This document shows, in pieces, positions 45,001-52,686 of a DNA stretch of 64,000 bases. The position numbers and the translations under genes are program-made. How positions within the stretch are numbered: position 1 is the stretch's first letter; each line of letters starts with the position of its first letter. Below the pieces are notes generated by a model. The model worked only from the letters and a program-made list of their open reading frames with translations, was not told where the DNA came from and ran no database searches. Source of the DNA: Candidatus Omnitrophota bacterium (GTDB taxonomy: Bacteria; Omnitrophota; Omnitrophia; Omnitrophales; Aquincolibacteriaceae); assembly GCA_020632475.1 (NCBI GenBank), contig JACKFM010000001.1, positions 496,001-560,000 of the forward strand. Reading direction: 5' to 3'.

Positions 45001-48000
45001 GAACTGACCTCCATTACGGAATTGCTGGATACACGTTTGATTGTCGGAAACCGCAGGTTGTATTGGGAGCAGACCTGGGCCTTCAAGGCCAGGCTTTTCG
45101 GAGGCTGGCGTGCTTTGGTTTACGGTTTGATTCGGCTGATGAATACAGTGATTGAAATTTTCACACGTCATCTTGAGGAGATTCCCCGTGCCTTCAGAGA
45201 GTTTTGGAGCGCCTTAGGTTATTTATTTCATCAGCGTCCGGAGCCCCAGCGTAAAGAGCTCGCGATAGCTCTGATCAAGTTATGGAACAATAAGCTGAAA
45301 GCCTATGACCATATCGAAGGCCTTTACGAACGTGAACCCCATGTGAAAGAAGGCATTGGCGGTATGCGTGCTTTACATTTCAGCCGCTGGGTTGCACAGG
45401 TTTACACGGGGAATTGGAGTAAGCCATTTGAAGCGCTCATTCGCCGGGGAGTGATTGCGGAGGGCGAATATAATCGGGCAAAGAAGGCCCATCAATTTCT
45501 GGTGAAATTACGCCAGAAGCTTTTTGAACAAACCGGGCAGGCGGATATCCTGACGCTGACCGCTTTGTCTGAAGGCCTCGCACAATCATTGGGATTTCAG
45601 CCGGATGTCCAGCGGGGGCTTACAGCTGCGGAGGTTTTAATGACCCGCTACCGCAGAGAGACAGCCGCTCTTTTTTACTTTTCAACAAAGGTGACCCGGC
45701 GGATCGCGCGTGAATTGAATCCGGTGACCTATGAGGAAATGGGAATCGTGGTTCCCGTGCCGGGTGTGCGGGTGGTTAAACGAACAGGCCTGACCTTTCG
45801 TTTAAAAGGCGGATTTCAGGAGGTTGCAGGGCAGTTAGTGCTTGCACCTCGTCCGGAAAAACCCGGTGAACGGACAGTCCAAATAGCCCCTGAACAGATC
45901 ATGCCGCTTTTTAAATTTTCAGCCGAACATGGGATTCCTTTTAACGGAGATTTGCGCGACAGTTTATCGCAGTCCCGCTGGGAGTTTACCCGGCGATTAA
46001 GGCAAGATGAGAGCTTCCGTCAAGAGCTTCATCAACAGTTTTGGGAATTTTTGAATAGTAAATCTTCGATCAGCTATACGCTTGAACGGATGCATCACTA
46101 CGGCTTTTTAGCGCTTATCTTTCCTCAATTTAAGAAAGTGCAGTCTCTTACACGGTTTTCAATTCACAGCCGTTACTCGGATGATTTTCAGGCACTCAAG
46201 AGAATCGAGTTTATCGACAGGCTTAATTTTGAAGTGTCAACAGAGGAAGATGAAGATATCCGTGACATTCGTTTGGCCGCCAAGGGAGCGATCGATTGGC
46301 TTCCGCGGGGTGATCACGGACTCTACGGTGTTTTGCGTTTGGCCTTTCTTCTTAGACCCTATGCTGAACTTGAACCCGGTAAAGTGGATGAAGCGCTTAG
46401 ACAATACGGGATTGAAAAGCGCGGAAAATACAACGATGAATACGACAGGATTCATTTCTTGCTTGAAAATGATCAAACGCTTATTGAGACCATCCGATAC
46501 GGCGGGGTATCTCATATGGATAATTTTTTGACCCTGATCTTTGACCGGTTTGAAGCGAAAATAAAACGGTGGCCTTTGCTCTTATTAATGACGCTTGCGG
46601 ACATTTATTCGACGAATTCCGCCCGCTTATGGCTTTATTTGAATGAACTCAAATATGCTTCAGAGATCATGGATCAAGATTTTGGTAAAAATCGCAGCTT
46701 ATTACGTCAGAGAATCCATGAAGTTGAAACAGAGCGGGGGGACTATTATGCGGATGCCATCAAAAGCTTTCCCGAGTCAGAGTATTCGACCGGTGTTGTC
46801 ATTGATGCATTTCAAGGCCGGGTCGGAGAAGACGTGGACTTTGCCCGAGTGAGTATCTTGCAGCGAAGTGAGGAAGACCGGCCCGGTCGCCTGGCTAAAA
46901 TCACGGGGGCTTTGGCCGCGAACGGTCTAGAAGTCGTTGCCGCCAAAATTCGTACGGCCGGCGATCAAAATTATCTTTACGATGAATTTTATGTGAGGGA
47001 TCCCCGCATTCTGGACAAAGTGACGACAAGGGATGATATGAGCGGTGAGATCACCATTCCGCCGGATGCAGTGAATCGCCAGATGGATGAGTGGATCCGG
47101 ACGGAAAAGCATCTTACAGAAGATTTAGCCTCGCTTTTTGACGGGGCAGAGTTTGGTTATCAGGGTGAAGATGAGATTGAGGAGTATACGGTTCGGGATA
47201 TTTTTGCCAGGAGGCATAAGCCGTTTAATTTTAATCCAACGGTATTCTTTAGATCATCGGCAGAGGACCCGCTTGAGATCAAGACCAGGGTTTATATCGG
47301 GCAGAATCCGAATGCGGGGATAGGCGATCATCCGGTCAAAGAGAATTTTACCTGGCTTGCCGTTGAAACCAAGGATTTTGCCGGAACACTCTATGTGGTC
47401 AGTCAGGCCCTTGCTGATATGGACATTAATATTGAACCGCAGACCCGCATTGACACCGAAGGAAATGATCCCAAAGTCGAAGTCGGAAAAGATGTCGATG
47501 CGCATAAGAAGGCCTTGCAGTTTTGGGCGGTTAATTATGAGGGGAAACCCCTCACTCCGGAAATGCAGCAATATGTCATCGATACGATTGAACACCTGTT
47601 ATCGATTAAAAATATTAAAGAAAAAGATTTTGACGGGATCAAGCCGCTTGATAAGGCGGAATTGAGGAGGCAGGCGATAGCCTCAACGCATGAGCAAACG
47701 GTATCCCCTAAAACGGAAAATGTGCAGCCCCATGCTCCTGCCGTCCAGGTGCCGGATATCCGGCCGATTCTTGAGAATTTGAGAGGCCGCTATGCGGTGG
47801 TGACGGATGTTGAGATTTTTGAAGCGCTTTCAGCTCAACAGCGCCATGAATTTTTTGCGCTTTTTGAAGCCGCTTCAGCAAAAGAGAAGGTCCGGTTTAT
47901 TTTTAATGCGTCTTTGGACCGTTATCATGCCGAGGATGGGGTCATTGCCGATTTGAAAAAACTGGATGCCGAATATGGGAATGTTGAGGTGACGGTGAAC

Positions 48001-48309
48001 GCGGTCCCTTCTCAAATGGGGCTTGGCAACCGGTACGTGATTAATATTTCCAAAGAAGGCCGGGATGTGGATTTTACCCGTTTGGTCGATGAAGAGTTCG
48101 GGTCTTCCAAAAAATTATTACGTGTACGCTATTTACAAAATGATGCTGAGACGTTGTTGGTCACGGCTGCGCTGCTTTTACTCGAATCCCAGAGGGCTGA
48201 ACTGCGGTTTCTGCAGAGAGGTGAGTTTTTTTCAAAAGTGCCGGGGATGTTAGTCGAAAGTATTTCTGCATTTATTAAAACCTATTTCTATATAGGAAGC
48301 AGCGCATAA
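39037..48309 (+). CDS. Giant secreted multidomain protein with recurring [A/S]ELR junctions
   Basis: 3090 residues from TTG 39037 (GAGAGGT 8 bp upstream). A signal peptide (about 1-32, ending HAYAA) is followed by a repeat-derived linker (67-104). Next comes a Tiki/ChaN-like region (about 106-500; VIYIQDAHDSLEAQENI, LEEGYEG, VYGGFHKDGI). Two membrane stretches (609-648, 870-897) flank a SAM-methyltransferase-like region (VILDAGTGDG, 655-664). After a helical region (1030-1290) comes a calcineurin-type phosphoesterase with D1377, H1379, D1411, N1460-H1461, H1533 and H1588. A GlnD-like part (1740-2860) has GSYSRR (1815-1820), SDSDG (1826-1830), EPHVKEGIGGMRAL and two ACT domains near 2605 and 2770; the HD box of GlnD was not found. 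Eight [A/S]ELR motifs sit at or near the junctions: 523, 1020, 1295, 1669, 1713, 1731, 2874, 3054. Cytosolic-type enzymes behind a Sec signal are unexpected. Overall function unknown; processing into pieces is an inference. Confidence 0.8.
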   Translation: MNLRAIKLSLRKGIACLLACLQITLSMHAYAAPASDGELSANMMPEDRAEVLSPFTIPGELGVVEEFYSAERRSYSVQRGQLRKNGIEQLSPSALSPQSSALPSKTVIYIQDAHDSLEAQENIAKIIHYLVEHEKVKTVLEEGYEGEVPTDRFFGFIQNKKIKKEIAYFLLDQLRIGGAEYAHINRSHDFKLIGADSKKWHDENILQYRKVSAGNRDFERDITRLEKELRRMADERFPKEIKELLKLKERFDQKEINLLDYVHRLSGFAGEQRILDEFPNISLLISLQNEDEEKAAKRARFLEAGVLYEELYRLPGHLAVHFLKNEADLLIFNYLQGLELVRRLSELKVTTVEYHAAKKMLAQFKTEKIAQFIFQQTSQPIILSTRWEENVRDAVRFYEIAAERDQAIERELEKIQEQSEEQNAVLVYGGFHKDGIIELLRRKHFSYVVITPHVSSLSEKHQRYYQRLMSNGTLETETLPDASRAVIPKHVFRLMDTKTEFRRYLEDNLPAELESELSGTGQASELRTSPPFVEHSGQYRYGFLENHPGVQTIMEAMDEFKSLHQFPFPDESRFGGGDSSSLEMLEEYIEMHHLHPNIWKKYARSIRYGAGVLTAVLSGIALAAAGAAGTLTFLLPLVLGSFIFWAIAKWIRTPVILDAGTGDGQTAFILAAYTGYPVVSIEADRDRLDYAKNFESFLEEEYGLRYSNLEIEQGNFLDQVLDGFSSVFFHWMPGRSDDDFEYAKRLIRKLNRDLKTDTLFYSPAFFVHEIKNESLQAYLRTNAPNLINLSPDDHSLNVTGRTPVARLNMHIPDEDIVLTLSSQKLRETLHHPDMIDYQEIPDQEFLFYAKHVGRALKQRIHSYHLKGMDVLLQVFSSGTAFIFGPGLFTFLFSIVNLILPSYRRQTLYFIQTGHFLNSLIDYGHVKDSRKSRIKRRIVRYLFSYLLSPRKDLHNPSLAALLFLGTYEPEIHRALEDLRASLEKEVDPDLLALIKIRRPEEVREKLEAYVLRDLNEQNGRAELRTEPESPETAADVERLNLRLVENPVILNLLSRISPSTAGKLRDFILSFLTRDYETKNEQFVRLDTVDDSEILRRTDKLLGKIKVEKDRWLYELIFSEYLGRRLTLRELIIHPTTGVVDLNQLLATKIQGFQDTGELHETITREGESTLKRVRYISKLLYRILRSLEILSRDRDFVWIRQEDVHGELFDFLSARAVKEIKTYGWISPGTLKNLLGLPELFLTLADDARDESLRNFIALIDRLTQERPDTWGEKLAEPEYQTQIEALRNRLNPKAELRTGPALVGKKEMDRLFRQAGPEVFFAASKNALQQGYPGVPWPLQTSETAGFRDYRPRNRENQPGGLVYIQNANRLIVIGDLHSRYDFLEAILNQVEIEKTLRENPDAHLIILGDAVHPIIKMFVGPEDDPVSRSVYGDSFRLLLQIQRLMQFFPGQVHYMPGNHDYAHLQRMMGGGIDSVGRKDIDDILVIQDRMMEGVIKEQFPEGSLQGFEEVLYDLPVVLHVRSGKTKLVFSHSGAAPGLRSVEQVINVQLDENRNVLNALLWNRNFAPAGIDSFLTVMDGQIAVGGHTPISDQNAQRRGLKVLPHGSGIARKTAYVPNLIIMDATAYPHYADIQLPLNDFNVDGRPVLNQPRMFHIRGPDGKWAFRRAELRTDQVIDADLNAFNTPHGSGRLSASDAQAPHSEAREASSARAELRLATNVSSTPHGSGRSELRSAGSLEVAPGFTDKDYWNWVNPLKQAMKQSKQDIWSAEVPVTRKAHRYGDLMDEYVRKVYKKASKLFGYRSVSRIALLGTGSYSRRDMHQGSDSDGMILLRHVKVRSHDEQIADAAEANIFSQGLSYFDLQKRGYNPTQIEVIIQLINGKGISADQVEDIAALVLSEERNIARDSEFMPRLIDAVYAKLEKKATESAAKSNAKDQNERPEPDDAVAAREFIARALDDLFGGGRKSSMWPAAPIQTDLLKEGTDEELTSITELLDTRLIVGNRRLYWEQTWAFKARLFGGWRALVYGLIRLMNTVIEIFTRHLEEIPRAFREFWSALGYLFHQRPEPQRKELAIALIKLWNNKLKAYDHIEGLYEREPHVKEGIGGMRALHFSRWVAQVYTGNWSKPFEALIRRGVIAEGEYNRAKKAHQFLVKLRQKLFEQTGQADILTLTALSEGLAQSLGFQPDVQRGLTAAEVLMTRYRRETAALFYFSTKVTRRIARELNPVTYEEMGIVVPVPGVRVVKRTGLTFRLKGGFQEVAGQLVLAPRPEKPGERTVQIAPEQIMPLFKFSAEHGIPFNGDLRDSLSQSRWEFTRRLRQDESFRQELHQQFWEFLNSKSSISYTLERMHHYGFLALIFPQFKKVQSLTRFSIHSRYSDDFQALKRIEFIDRLNFEVSTEEDEDIRDIRLAAKGAIDWLPRGDHGLYGVLRLAFLLRPYAELEPGKVDEALRQYGIEKRGKYNDEYDRIHFLLENDQTLIETIRYGGVSHMDNFLTLIFDRFEAKIKRWPLLLLMTLADIYSTNSARLWLYLNELKYASEIMDQDFGKNRSLLRQRIHEVETERGDYYADAIKSFPESEYSTGVVIDAFQGRVGEDVDFARVSILQRSEEDRPGRLAKITGALAANGLEVVAAKIRTAGDQNYLYDEFYVRDPRILDKVTTRDDMSGEITIPPDAVNRQMDEWIRTEKHLTEDLASLFDGAEFGYQGEDEIEEYTVRDIFARRHKPFNFNPTVFFRSSAEDPLEIKTRVYIGQNPNAGIGDHPVKENFTWLAVETKDFAGTLYVVSQALADMDINIEPQTRIDTEGNDPKVEVGKDVDAHKKALQFWAVNYEGKPLTPEMQQYVIDTIEHLLSIKNIKEKDFDGIKPLDKAELRRQAIASTHEQTVSPKTENVQPHAPAVQVPDIRPILENLRGRYAVVTDVEIFEALSAQQRHEFFALFEAASAKEKVRFIFNASLDRYHAEDGVIADLKKLDAEYGNVEVTVNAVPSQMGLGNRYVINISKEGRDVDFTRLVDEEFGSSKKLLRVRYLQNDAETLLVTAALLLLESQRAELRFLQRGEFFSKVPGMLVESISAFIKTYFYIGSSA
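39241..39350 (+). repeat. Two degenerate heptamer repeats read in frame in the giant gene
   Basis: AGCGCCGAGCGTAGATCGTATAGCGTACAGCG-like sequence (39241-39272) belongs to the TATAGCG family seen between genes at 10258, 11680, 30676 and 30940. CCTCAGC/CCTCAGT tandem copies at 39310-39342 belong to the CTCAGTC family of 15055, 24243, 48313 and 48380. Both are translated here as a low-complexity Ser/Arg/Gln linker after the signal peptide (residues 69-104). Confidence 0.7.
44091..44226 (+). repeat. In-frame direct repeat encoding TPHGSGR in the giant gene
   Basis: CACTCCGCACGGATCTGGAC (and two further bases) at 44091-44112 is repeated exactly at 44205-44226, 114 bp apart and in the same reading frame. 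Each copy encodes TPHGSGR, and each lies next to an AELR or SELR motif in the linker between the phosphoesterase and GlnD-like regions. Here three ELR motifs (residues 1670, 1714, 1732) occur within 65 residues. Confidence 0.85.
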
Positions 48310-48421
48310 AAGAGGACTGAGGGTTGAGGTTCAAGGACTGAGTGTTCAATAACTCAACAACAAACAGGGTAGTCTGAGTCACTGAGAGACTCAGACCTCA
48401 TCGCTTAGTCCTCAGTCCTAA
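48310..48421. repeat. Convergent intergenic region with inverted heptamer repeats
   Basis: AGGACTGAGG (48313-48322) and its exact reverse complement CCTCAGTCCT (48410-48419) bound the space between the giant gene and the converging secreted-protein gene. Further degenerate GACTGAG copies lie between (48334, 48372-48400). The inverted arrangement could act as a bidirectional terminator, though T-runs are absent. Confidence 0.6.
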
Positions 48422-49318
48422 TTAAGCCAGGTAGACGTGCAGAAAACCGCTGCGGATCCATTTTTCCCATTGATACCATAGATCCCGTTCATAAGGAGAG
48501 AGCCCGCCGTTTTGATGATTCCATTCCAGAAAATTCTGAGCTTTACGCCCGTTTTCCCAGCTATTGGCCGAACCTTTCAAGGGGCTTCCGTCCGGGCCGT
48601 AAACCAGTACGGCGTGATAATCCAAATCCCTGGGATAATTGCCGAAAACCTCCCGGTATTTTGTCCATGACATGGATTTGATGCGTTTGTTTGTGGAATC
48701 GGGGTAATAAGAATATTTGAGCACTTCGCGTGTTTGAATGCCGTCCCGAAACTCATAGAGGATATCATAAGTCTCGCTATCTTTTATTTTTTCAGAGGCA
48801 TATTCAATTACATGGTGAATCTCTCTTTTACTTAACCATTCTTCTGAATAATCTTCCTGGGTGATCGTTGTATCGGTGACGGTTCGGTTCTCCTCGATTT
48901 TATCTACAGTATAAAGTGTTGTCTGATAACCATCCGAATAGACCCAATGGCACAAAGTTGTCGAATCACGGCCGTTTCCGCTTTCGGTACAATTCTCGCG
49001 GATCAGTGTCACCACGGGCCGTATAAAACGTGTCCGGTAGGACAACTCGGCCGGTGAGAAAGTTTTTTCGCCTGTCAGTAAATGAAGAGTGGTATTCTCC
49101 GTAACGGTGGTTTCTCTTTGTTTTTCCTGAATATCCTGGATCGGATTCGGTTCGACGGTTTGCCCTACGCCGGAGACAGCGGTTTGACTGTTTTGTGCCA
49201 GGGTTTGGTCGGCCTGAACCGGAACGCCGTAGAGGAGACTCACACAAAGAGCGGTCATGGCGAGGGTTACTTTTTGCCGGTGTGCCTGATGAGTCTTTTT
49301 TTTGTTTCTATGTTTCAA
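48422..49318 (-). CDS. Secreted protein of unknown function
   Basis: 298 residues from a TTG at 49318 with GAGG 9 bp upstream. A long basic n-region (KHRNKKKTHQAHRQK) precedes a hydrophobic stretch and a cleavage site near PVQA-DQ, so it is exported. The mature part is hydrophilic, with Thr/Glu-rich beta-type sequence (TVTENTTLHLLTGEKTF...) and a C-terminal WNHQNGGLSPYERDLWYQW segment. No family recognised. Two cysteines (in RENCTES and TTLCHW) may form a disulfide. A longer frame to 49429 exists, but its extra N-terminus is AT-rich and unlikely. It diverges from the beta-barrel gene by about 280 bp of AT-rich sequence, which probably holds both promoters. Confidence 0.65.
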   Translation of the reverse strand: MKHRNKKKTHQAHRQKVTLAMTALCVSLLYGVPVQADQTLAQNSQTAVSGVGQTVEPNPIQDIQEKQRETTVTENTTLHLLTGEKTFSPAELSYRTRFIRPVVTLIRENCTESGNGRDSTTLCHWVYSDGYQTTLYTVDKIEENRTVTDTTITQEDYSEEWLSKREIHHVIEYASEKIKDSETYDILYEFRDGIQTREVLKYSYYPDSTNKRIKSMSWTKYREVFGNYPRDLDYHAVLVYGPDGSPLKGSANSWENGRKAQNFLEWNHQNGGLSPYERDLWYQWEKWIRSGFLHVYLA

Positions 49319-49596
49319 TGGATCTAACCTCACTTTATTGTGTTCTAATAAAAGAGTAACACATAGCATTATATATTCAAGATACTCAAAAAAACTTAAT
49401 AGAGATTTATTTATAGCAAAAACAATCAAAATAGAGCAGCGTATCCGATTTAACTTATTATAAATAAATCAGTTAGAGTGATAATTTTTGGAAGAGATAA
49501 TTTTTGAAGAAATTTATGCCGATAATAAATAGATGTCAAAAGATAGCCCGTGTGGGTATTTTATTTCGTCGTGTGAATAGGAGAAGAGGGTATTTG

Positions 49597-51042
49597 ATGA
49601 AGGCACCAGCAAGACCGTGTAGCATTGTTTGGCGAAAAAGCATCGTTTGTCTGGCCCTTGGCGGTTTGTTTTGGATAGCCGGAGTCAGCAAGGTTCAAGC
49701 TGAGGTGAACCGGAATGAAACCGATTCCGTGCGGCAGGAAACGATGGCCAGTCAGCAGGCGGTCCAAACAGCCGAAGCGTCACAGCAGCAAACCCTTCAG
49801 GACGGGCGCGTGATTCATTTTAGCGATATTTTAAAAGATCCCGATAATATCGAACTTAATTTTTTGTATGCCAAACAGCAGGTGCGCGAAAATAATGTCC
49901 TGGGTGCCGCTGCGACCTTGGAAAGAATTTTACTGATACAGCCCAATCTAGCTCCGGTCAGGCTTTTTTACGCCATTGTATTATTTCGTTTGGATAATCT
50001 TAACGAAGCTGGACAAGAACTTGAAAAACTCAAGAGTTTGTCCATGCCGGATTCCCTGCGCAATGAGATGAATCAGTATTTAAAACTGATCCGGTTGAGA
50101 CGTAAGCGAACCGTTTTTGGGCTGCGCGAAAGTATCGGATATCAATTTGATACCAACCGGAATGCCGCCCCGTCTTCAAAGTACCGTCTTGCCGGTGAGA
50201 TCCCGTTGGGGTTGACCGGAACGGACCGTAAACGCGATGACACCAGCTTTCTCAATATTACTACGATTGATGTCACACATGACCTGGGGATGCAGGCCGG
50301 TCACGAGCTCAATGCCTCATTTACTTATTTTTTGCAGGAGCAGACGATGGTTGACAGCCTGGATCTCTCCTCTTTTCAATACAGTTTCGGCGGAACCTAC
50401 AAAAGCCGATGGTTTTACTTTTCCCCGTCATTTAATGTGAGTCATTTGTTTCTTTCACGGGAGGGATTCCTGAGAACGCAGGGCGGAAGTTTTAATCTCT
50501 CCCATGAATTTTTCCGTAAACTGAATGTTTTTAGTGAGTTCAAAATAGAACGCGATGATTACAGCGGCATCAGTGAGAACACCACCGCAGATGAAAGGGA
50601 TGGACGTCTTTGGGAATTGGAATTGGGGGCTACCTATAAATTAACGCAGACCATGCGCTGGACAAATAGTTTTATCTATGATAATCAGACCGCCAAACAG
50701 GGCTATAACGCCTATGAACGGATCGGACTTCGCGGATCGCATACCTGGCTGCTCGGCAGAGGACAATTTTTGATTAATGCCATTGATTTAATGTATGACC
50801 AGTATGACGAACCGGATACCACGATTGCCGGGCGCTTCCGGCGCGATAAAAGTCTGCGCTACCGGGTAACCTACGGTGCCCCGTTGGACTTTCTTTTGAT
50901 CGGAAAAATCTTACCCGGCCCTTTTAAGGACATCACTCTGACTCTATCCTATGAGTATTACCGGTCTTTATCGACGATTACCAATTATACGTATACGAAT
51001 AATAAATTTCAGACTCTTTTGACCAAGCGCTGGGAATTTTGA
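49597..51042 (+). CDS. Outer-membrane beta-barrel with N-terminal TPR-like region
   Basis: 481 residues from ATG 49597 (GAGGG upstream). Signal peptide to about residue 36 (VSKVQA-E), then a helical TPR-like region (about 75-165: NIELNFLYAKQQVRENNVLGAAATLERIL, NLAPVRLFYAIVLFRLDNLNEAGQELEKL), then a barrel of alternating strands ending in WEF, with the C-terminal Phe that marks BAM substrates. The layout (TPR + 14-strand-like barrel) resembles Slam-type surface-assembly modifiers (DUF560). It could help secrete or assemble a surface protein; the FecR-domain protein encoded 44 bp downstream is the obvious candidate partner. Confidence 0.8.
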   Translation: MKAPARPCSIVWRKSIVCLALGGLFWIAGVSKVQAEVNRNETDSVRQETMASQQAVQTAEASQQQTLQDGRVIHFSDILKDPDNIELNFLYAKQQVRENNVLGAAATLERILLIQPNLAPVRLFYAIVLFRLDNLNEAGQELEKLKSLSMPDSLRNEMNQYLKLIRLRRKRTVFGLRESIGYQFDTNRNAAPSSKYRLAGEIPLGLTGTDRKRDDTSFLNITTIDVTHDLGMQAGHELNASFTYFLQEQTMVDSLDLSSFQYSFGGTYKSRWFYFSPSFNVSHLFLSREGFLRTQGGSFNLSHEFFRKLNVFSEFKIERDDYSGISENTTADERDGRLWELELGATYKLTQTMRWTNSFIYDNQTAKQGYNAYERIGLRGSHTWLLGRGQFLINAIDLMYDQYDEPDTTIAGRFRRDKSLRYRVTYGAPLDFLLIGKILPGPFKDITLTLSYEYYRSLSTITNYTYTNNKFQTLLTKRWEF

Positions 51043-51086
51043 GTATCTTGTGTAACACTTTAAGGTGAAAGCGAAAAGCTCCATTT

Positions 51087-52643
51087 ATGATGAAAAAACA
51101 AAAATTTATCCGGCTTTTAACTGTCTTTTTATCGGTGTCTGCGCTTGTCTTTGACGGACATCTTGCCCTTGCGGCCGTTCAGGCGCTGCCTGCGCCACCT
51201 CTTCAAAGTGATTTAATCGGAATTGCCGCCGCCGTTCACGGTAGTGTCGAGTTAAACCGTACCGGGCAGGTTGGCCATGTAATTGAAAGCGGACAGGGAA
51301 TTTATTTAAATGACGTGATCAAAACCGGTCCGGAAGGACACCTGCAGGTTCTTCTTTTGGATGAAACGGTTTTTACTTTAGGGCCGAACAGTGAGATGCA
51401 ATTAGATGAGTTTGTTTATGATCCGGCAACGGACAATGGGAAAGTTCGTGCCAGTGTGACCAAAGGGGTGTTTCGTTTTATTACCGGCAAGATTGCGCAT
51501 AAAAAACCGGAAAACATGGAAGTGAAACTGCCCTCGGGAACGATTGGAGTACGCGGAACGATTGTCGGAGGCACCGTCGAAGGATTTCACTCACTGATCG
51601 TTCTTTTCGGTCCGGGTGAAAAACACAATACGAAACATCGTTACGGAAGCTTTGTTTTAAAACAGGACCCGGACGGAAAGCCAGAACACCAGAGAAGAGG
51701 GACGTTGGTTAAACGGTCTGAGTATGGATCTGAAATTACGGGCAAGGGGAAGGCCCCCAGTGCGGCATTCCGTGTTCCAAAAATTAAACTGGACCAAATT
51801 AATCATGCATTGACGCCCGCCCGTGACCGAAAAAAAGATCCGAATGCACAACCCCCTGCAAAAAATGGCGGTTCCGATGATCAAAAGAAAAAAGATGATA
51901 ACGGCAAGGGGCCGAATAAATTTCGCAAACAAAATGATCCGGCTTTGAAGAAAAACGGGGATGATTCGCGTAAACCGGCCAATGGCCCTCCCGGGGCAGG
52001 TCCGCATGACAAAGGTTCGGATCTTGCCGGACAGACCAAATTCGGCGCTGAAGGCAATCTTAAAGCCACAGGTTCAATCGGCCAGGTCATTCAGCGCTTT
52101 TTTGAGGGAACCCGTGAGGCCTCTCAGGATTTCTCGGATGAAGTTACCCGTGTACAAAAAGGAATTACTTCGGCATCCGATCTTTCGCGGATTCAAACCG
52201 GCGTAGGTCATTTTCAGCAATTGGGTGTGAGGCTTTTTAATCCAAGCGGAGAGCTTAACGGGACTTACAATTTCTTTTTTAATGTTAATTTCGGGGATCG
52301 TAGTGTCGGTGGAGGCAATTCCCGCGTAAGCGGTGTCATTAACCCTACGGGGGGTACGGGAGATAACCGTTTTTTTGAATTTCAACTGGAGAATCGTGAT
52401 TTTCCGACATTCGGCCCCGCAGTTTTTAAATATGACGAAATTAGCAATACCTATACTGGACTTGGAACAGACTGCGGATCAGGCTGTGTCGGGACTGTTA
52501 CGGTGGATTTGAATAACCGTGACGGCCAGGTGGCCGCTTTTGCGGGGCATCAAGTGCAAATATACGATGACGTTTCTCCCAGCGGAAATTTGATCGGTGA
52601 GGGCGCTTCAACCACATCCGACCGCCAGGGCGGAGTAGTTTAA
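51087..52643 (+). CDS. FecR-domain exported protein with long low-complexity region
   Basis: 518 residues. Signal peptide or anchor at about 1-32, then a FecR domain (about 45-165: GIAAAVHGSVELNRTG..., SGQGIYLNDVIKTGPEGHLQVLLLDETVFTLGPNSEMQLDEF, KGVFRFITGKI, LPSGTIGVRGT). Residues about 240-320 are a Lys/Asp/Pro/Gly-rich disordered stretch and the rest forms a beta-type C-terminal domain with an isolated CGSGC pair near 475. FecR domains sense or relay signals in the periplasm; proteins like this often lie next to CHASE2 cyclases and TPR outer-membrane proteins, as here. Co-transcribed with the barrel gene upstream. Confidence 0.88.
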   Translation: MMKKQKFIRLLTVFLSVSALVFDGHLALAAVQALPAPPLQSDLIGIAAAVHGSVELNRTGQVGHVIESGQGIYLNDVIKTGPEGHLQVLLLDETVFTLGPNSEMQLDEFVYDPATDNGKVRASVTKGVFRFITGKIAHKKPENMEVKLPSGTIGVRGTIVGGTVEGFHSLIVLFGPGEKHNTKHRYGSFVLKQDPDGKPEHQRRGTLVKRSEYGSEITGKGKAPSAAFRVPKIKLDQINHALTPARDRKKDPNAQPPAKNGGSDDQKKKDDNGKGPNKFRKQNDPALKKNGDDSRKPANGPPGAGPHDKGSDLAGQTKFGAEGNLKATGSIGQVIQRFFEGTREASQDFSDEVTRVQKGITSASDLSRIQTGVGHFQQLGVRLFNPSGELNGTYNFFFNVNFGDRSVGGGNSRVSGVINPTGGTGDNRFFEFQLENRDFPTFGPAVFKYDEISNTYTGLGTDCGSGCVGTVTVDLNNRDGQVAAFAGHQVQIYDDVSPSGNLIGEGASTTSDRQGGVV

Positions 52644-52686
52644 ACCTTCCGATGAAACAGCATTCAAAGACAAAAAGGCATTGAGT

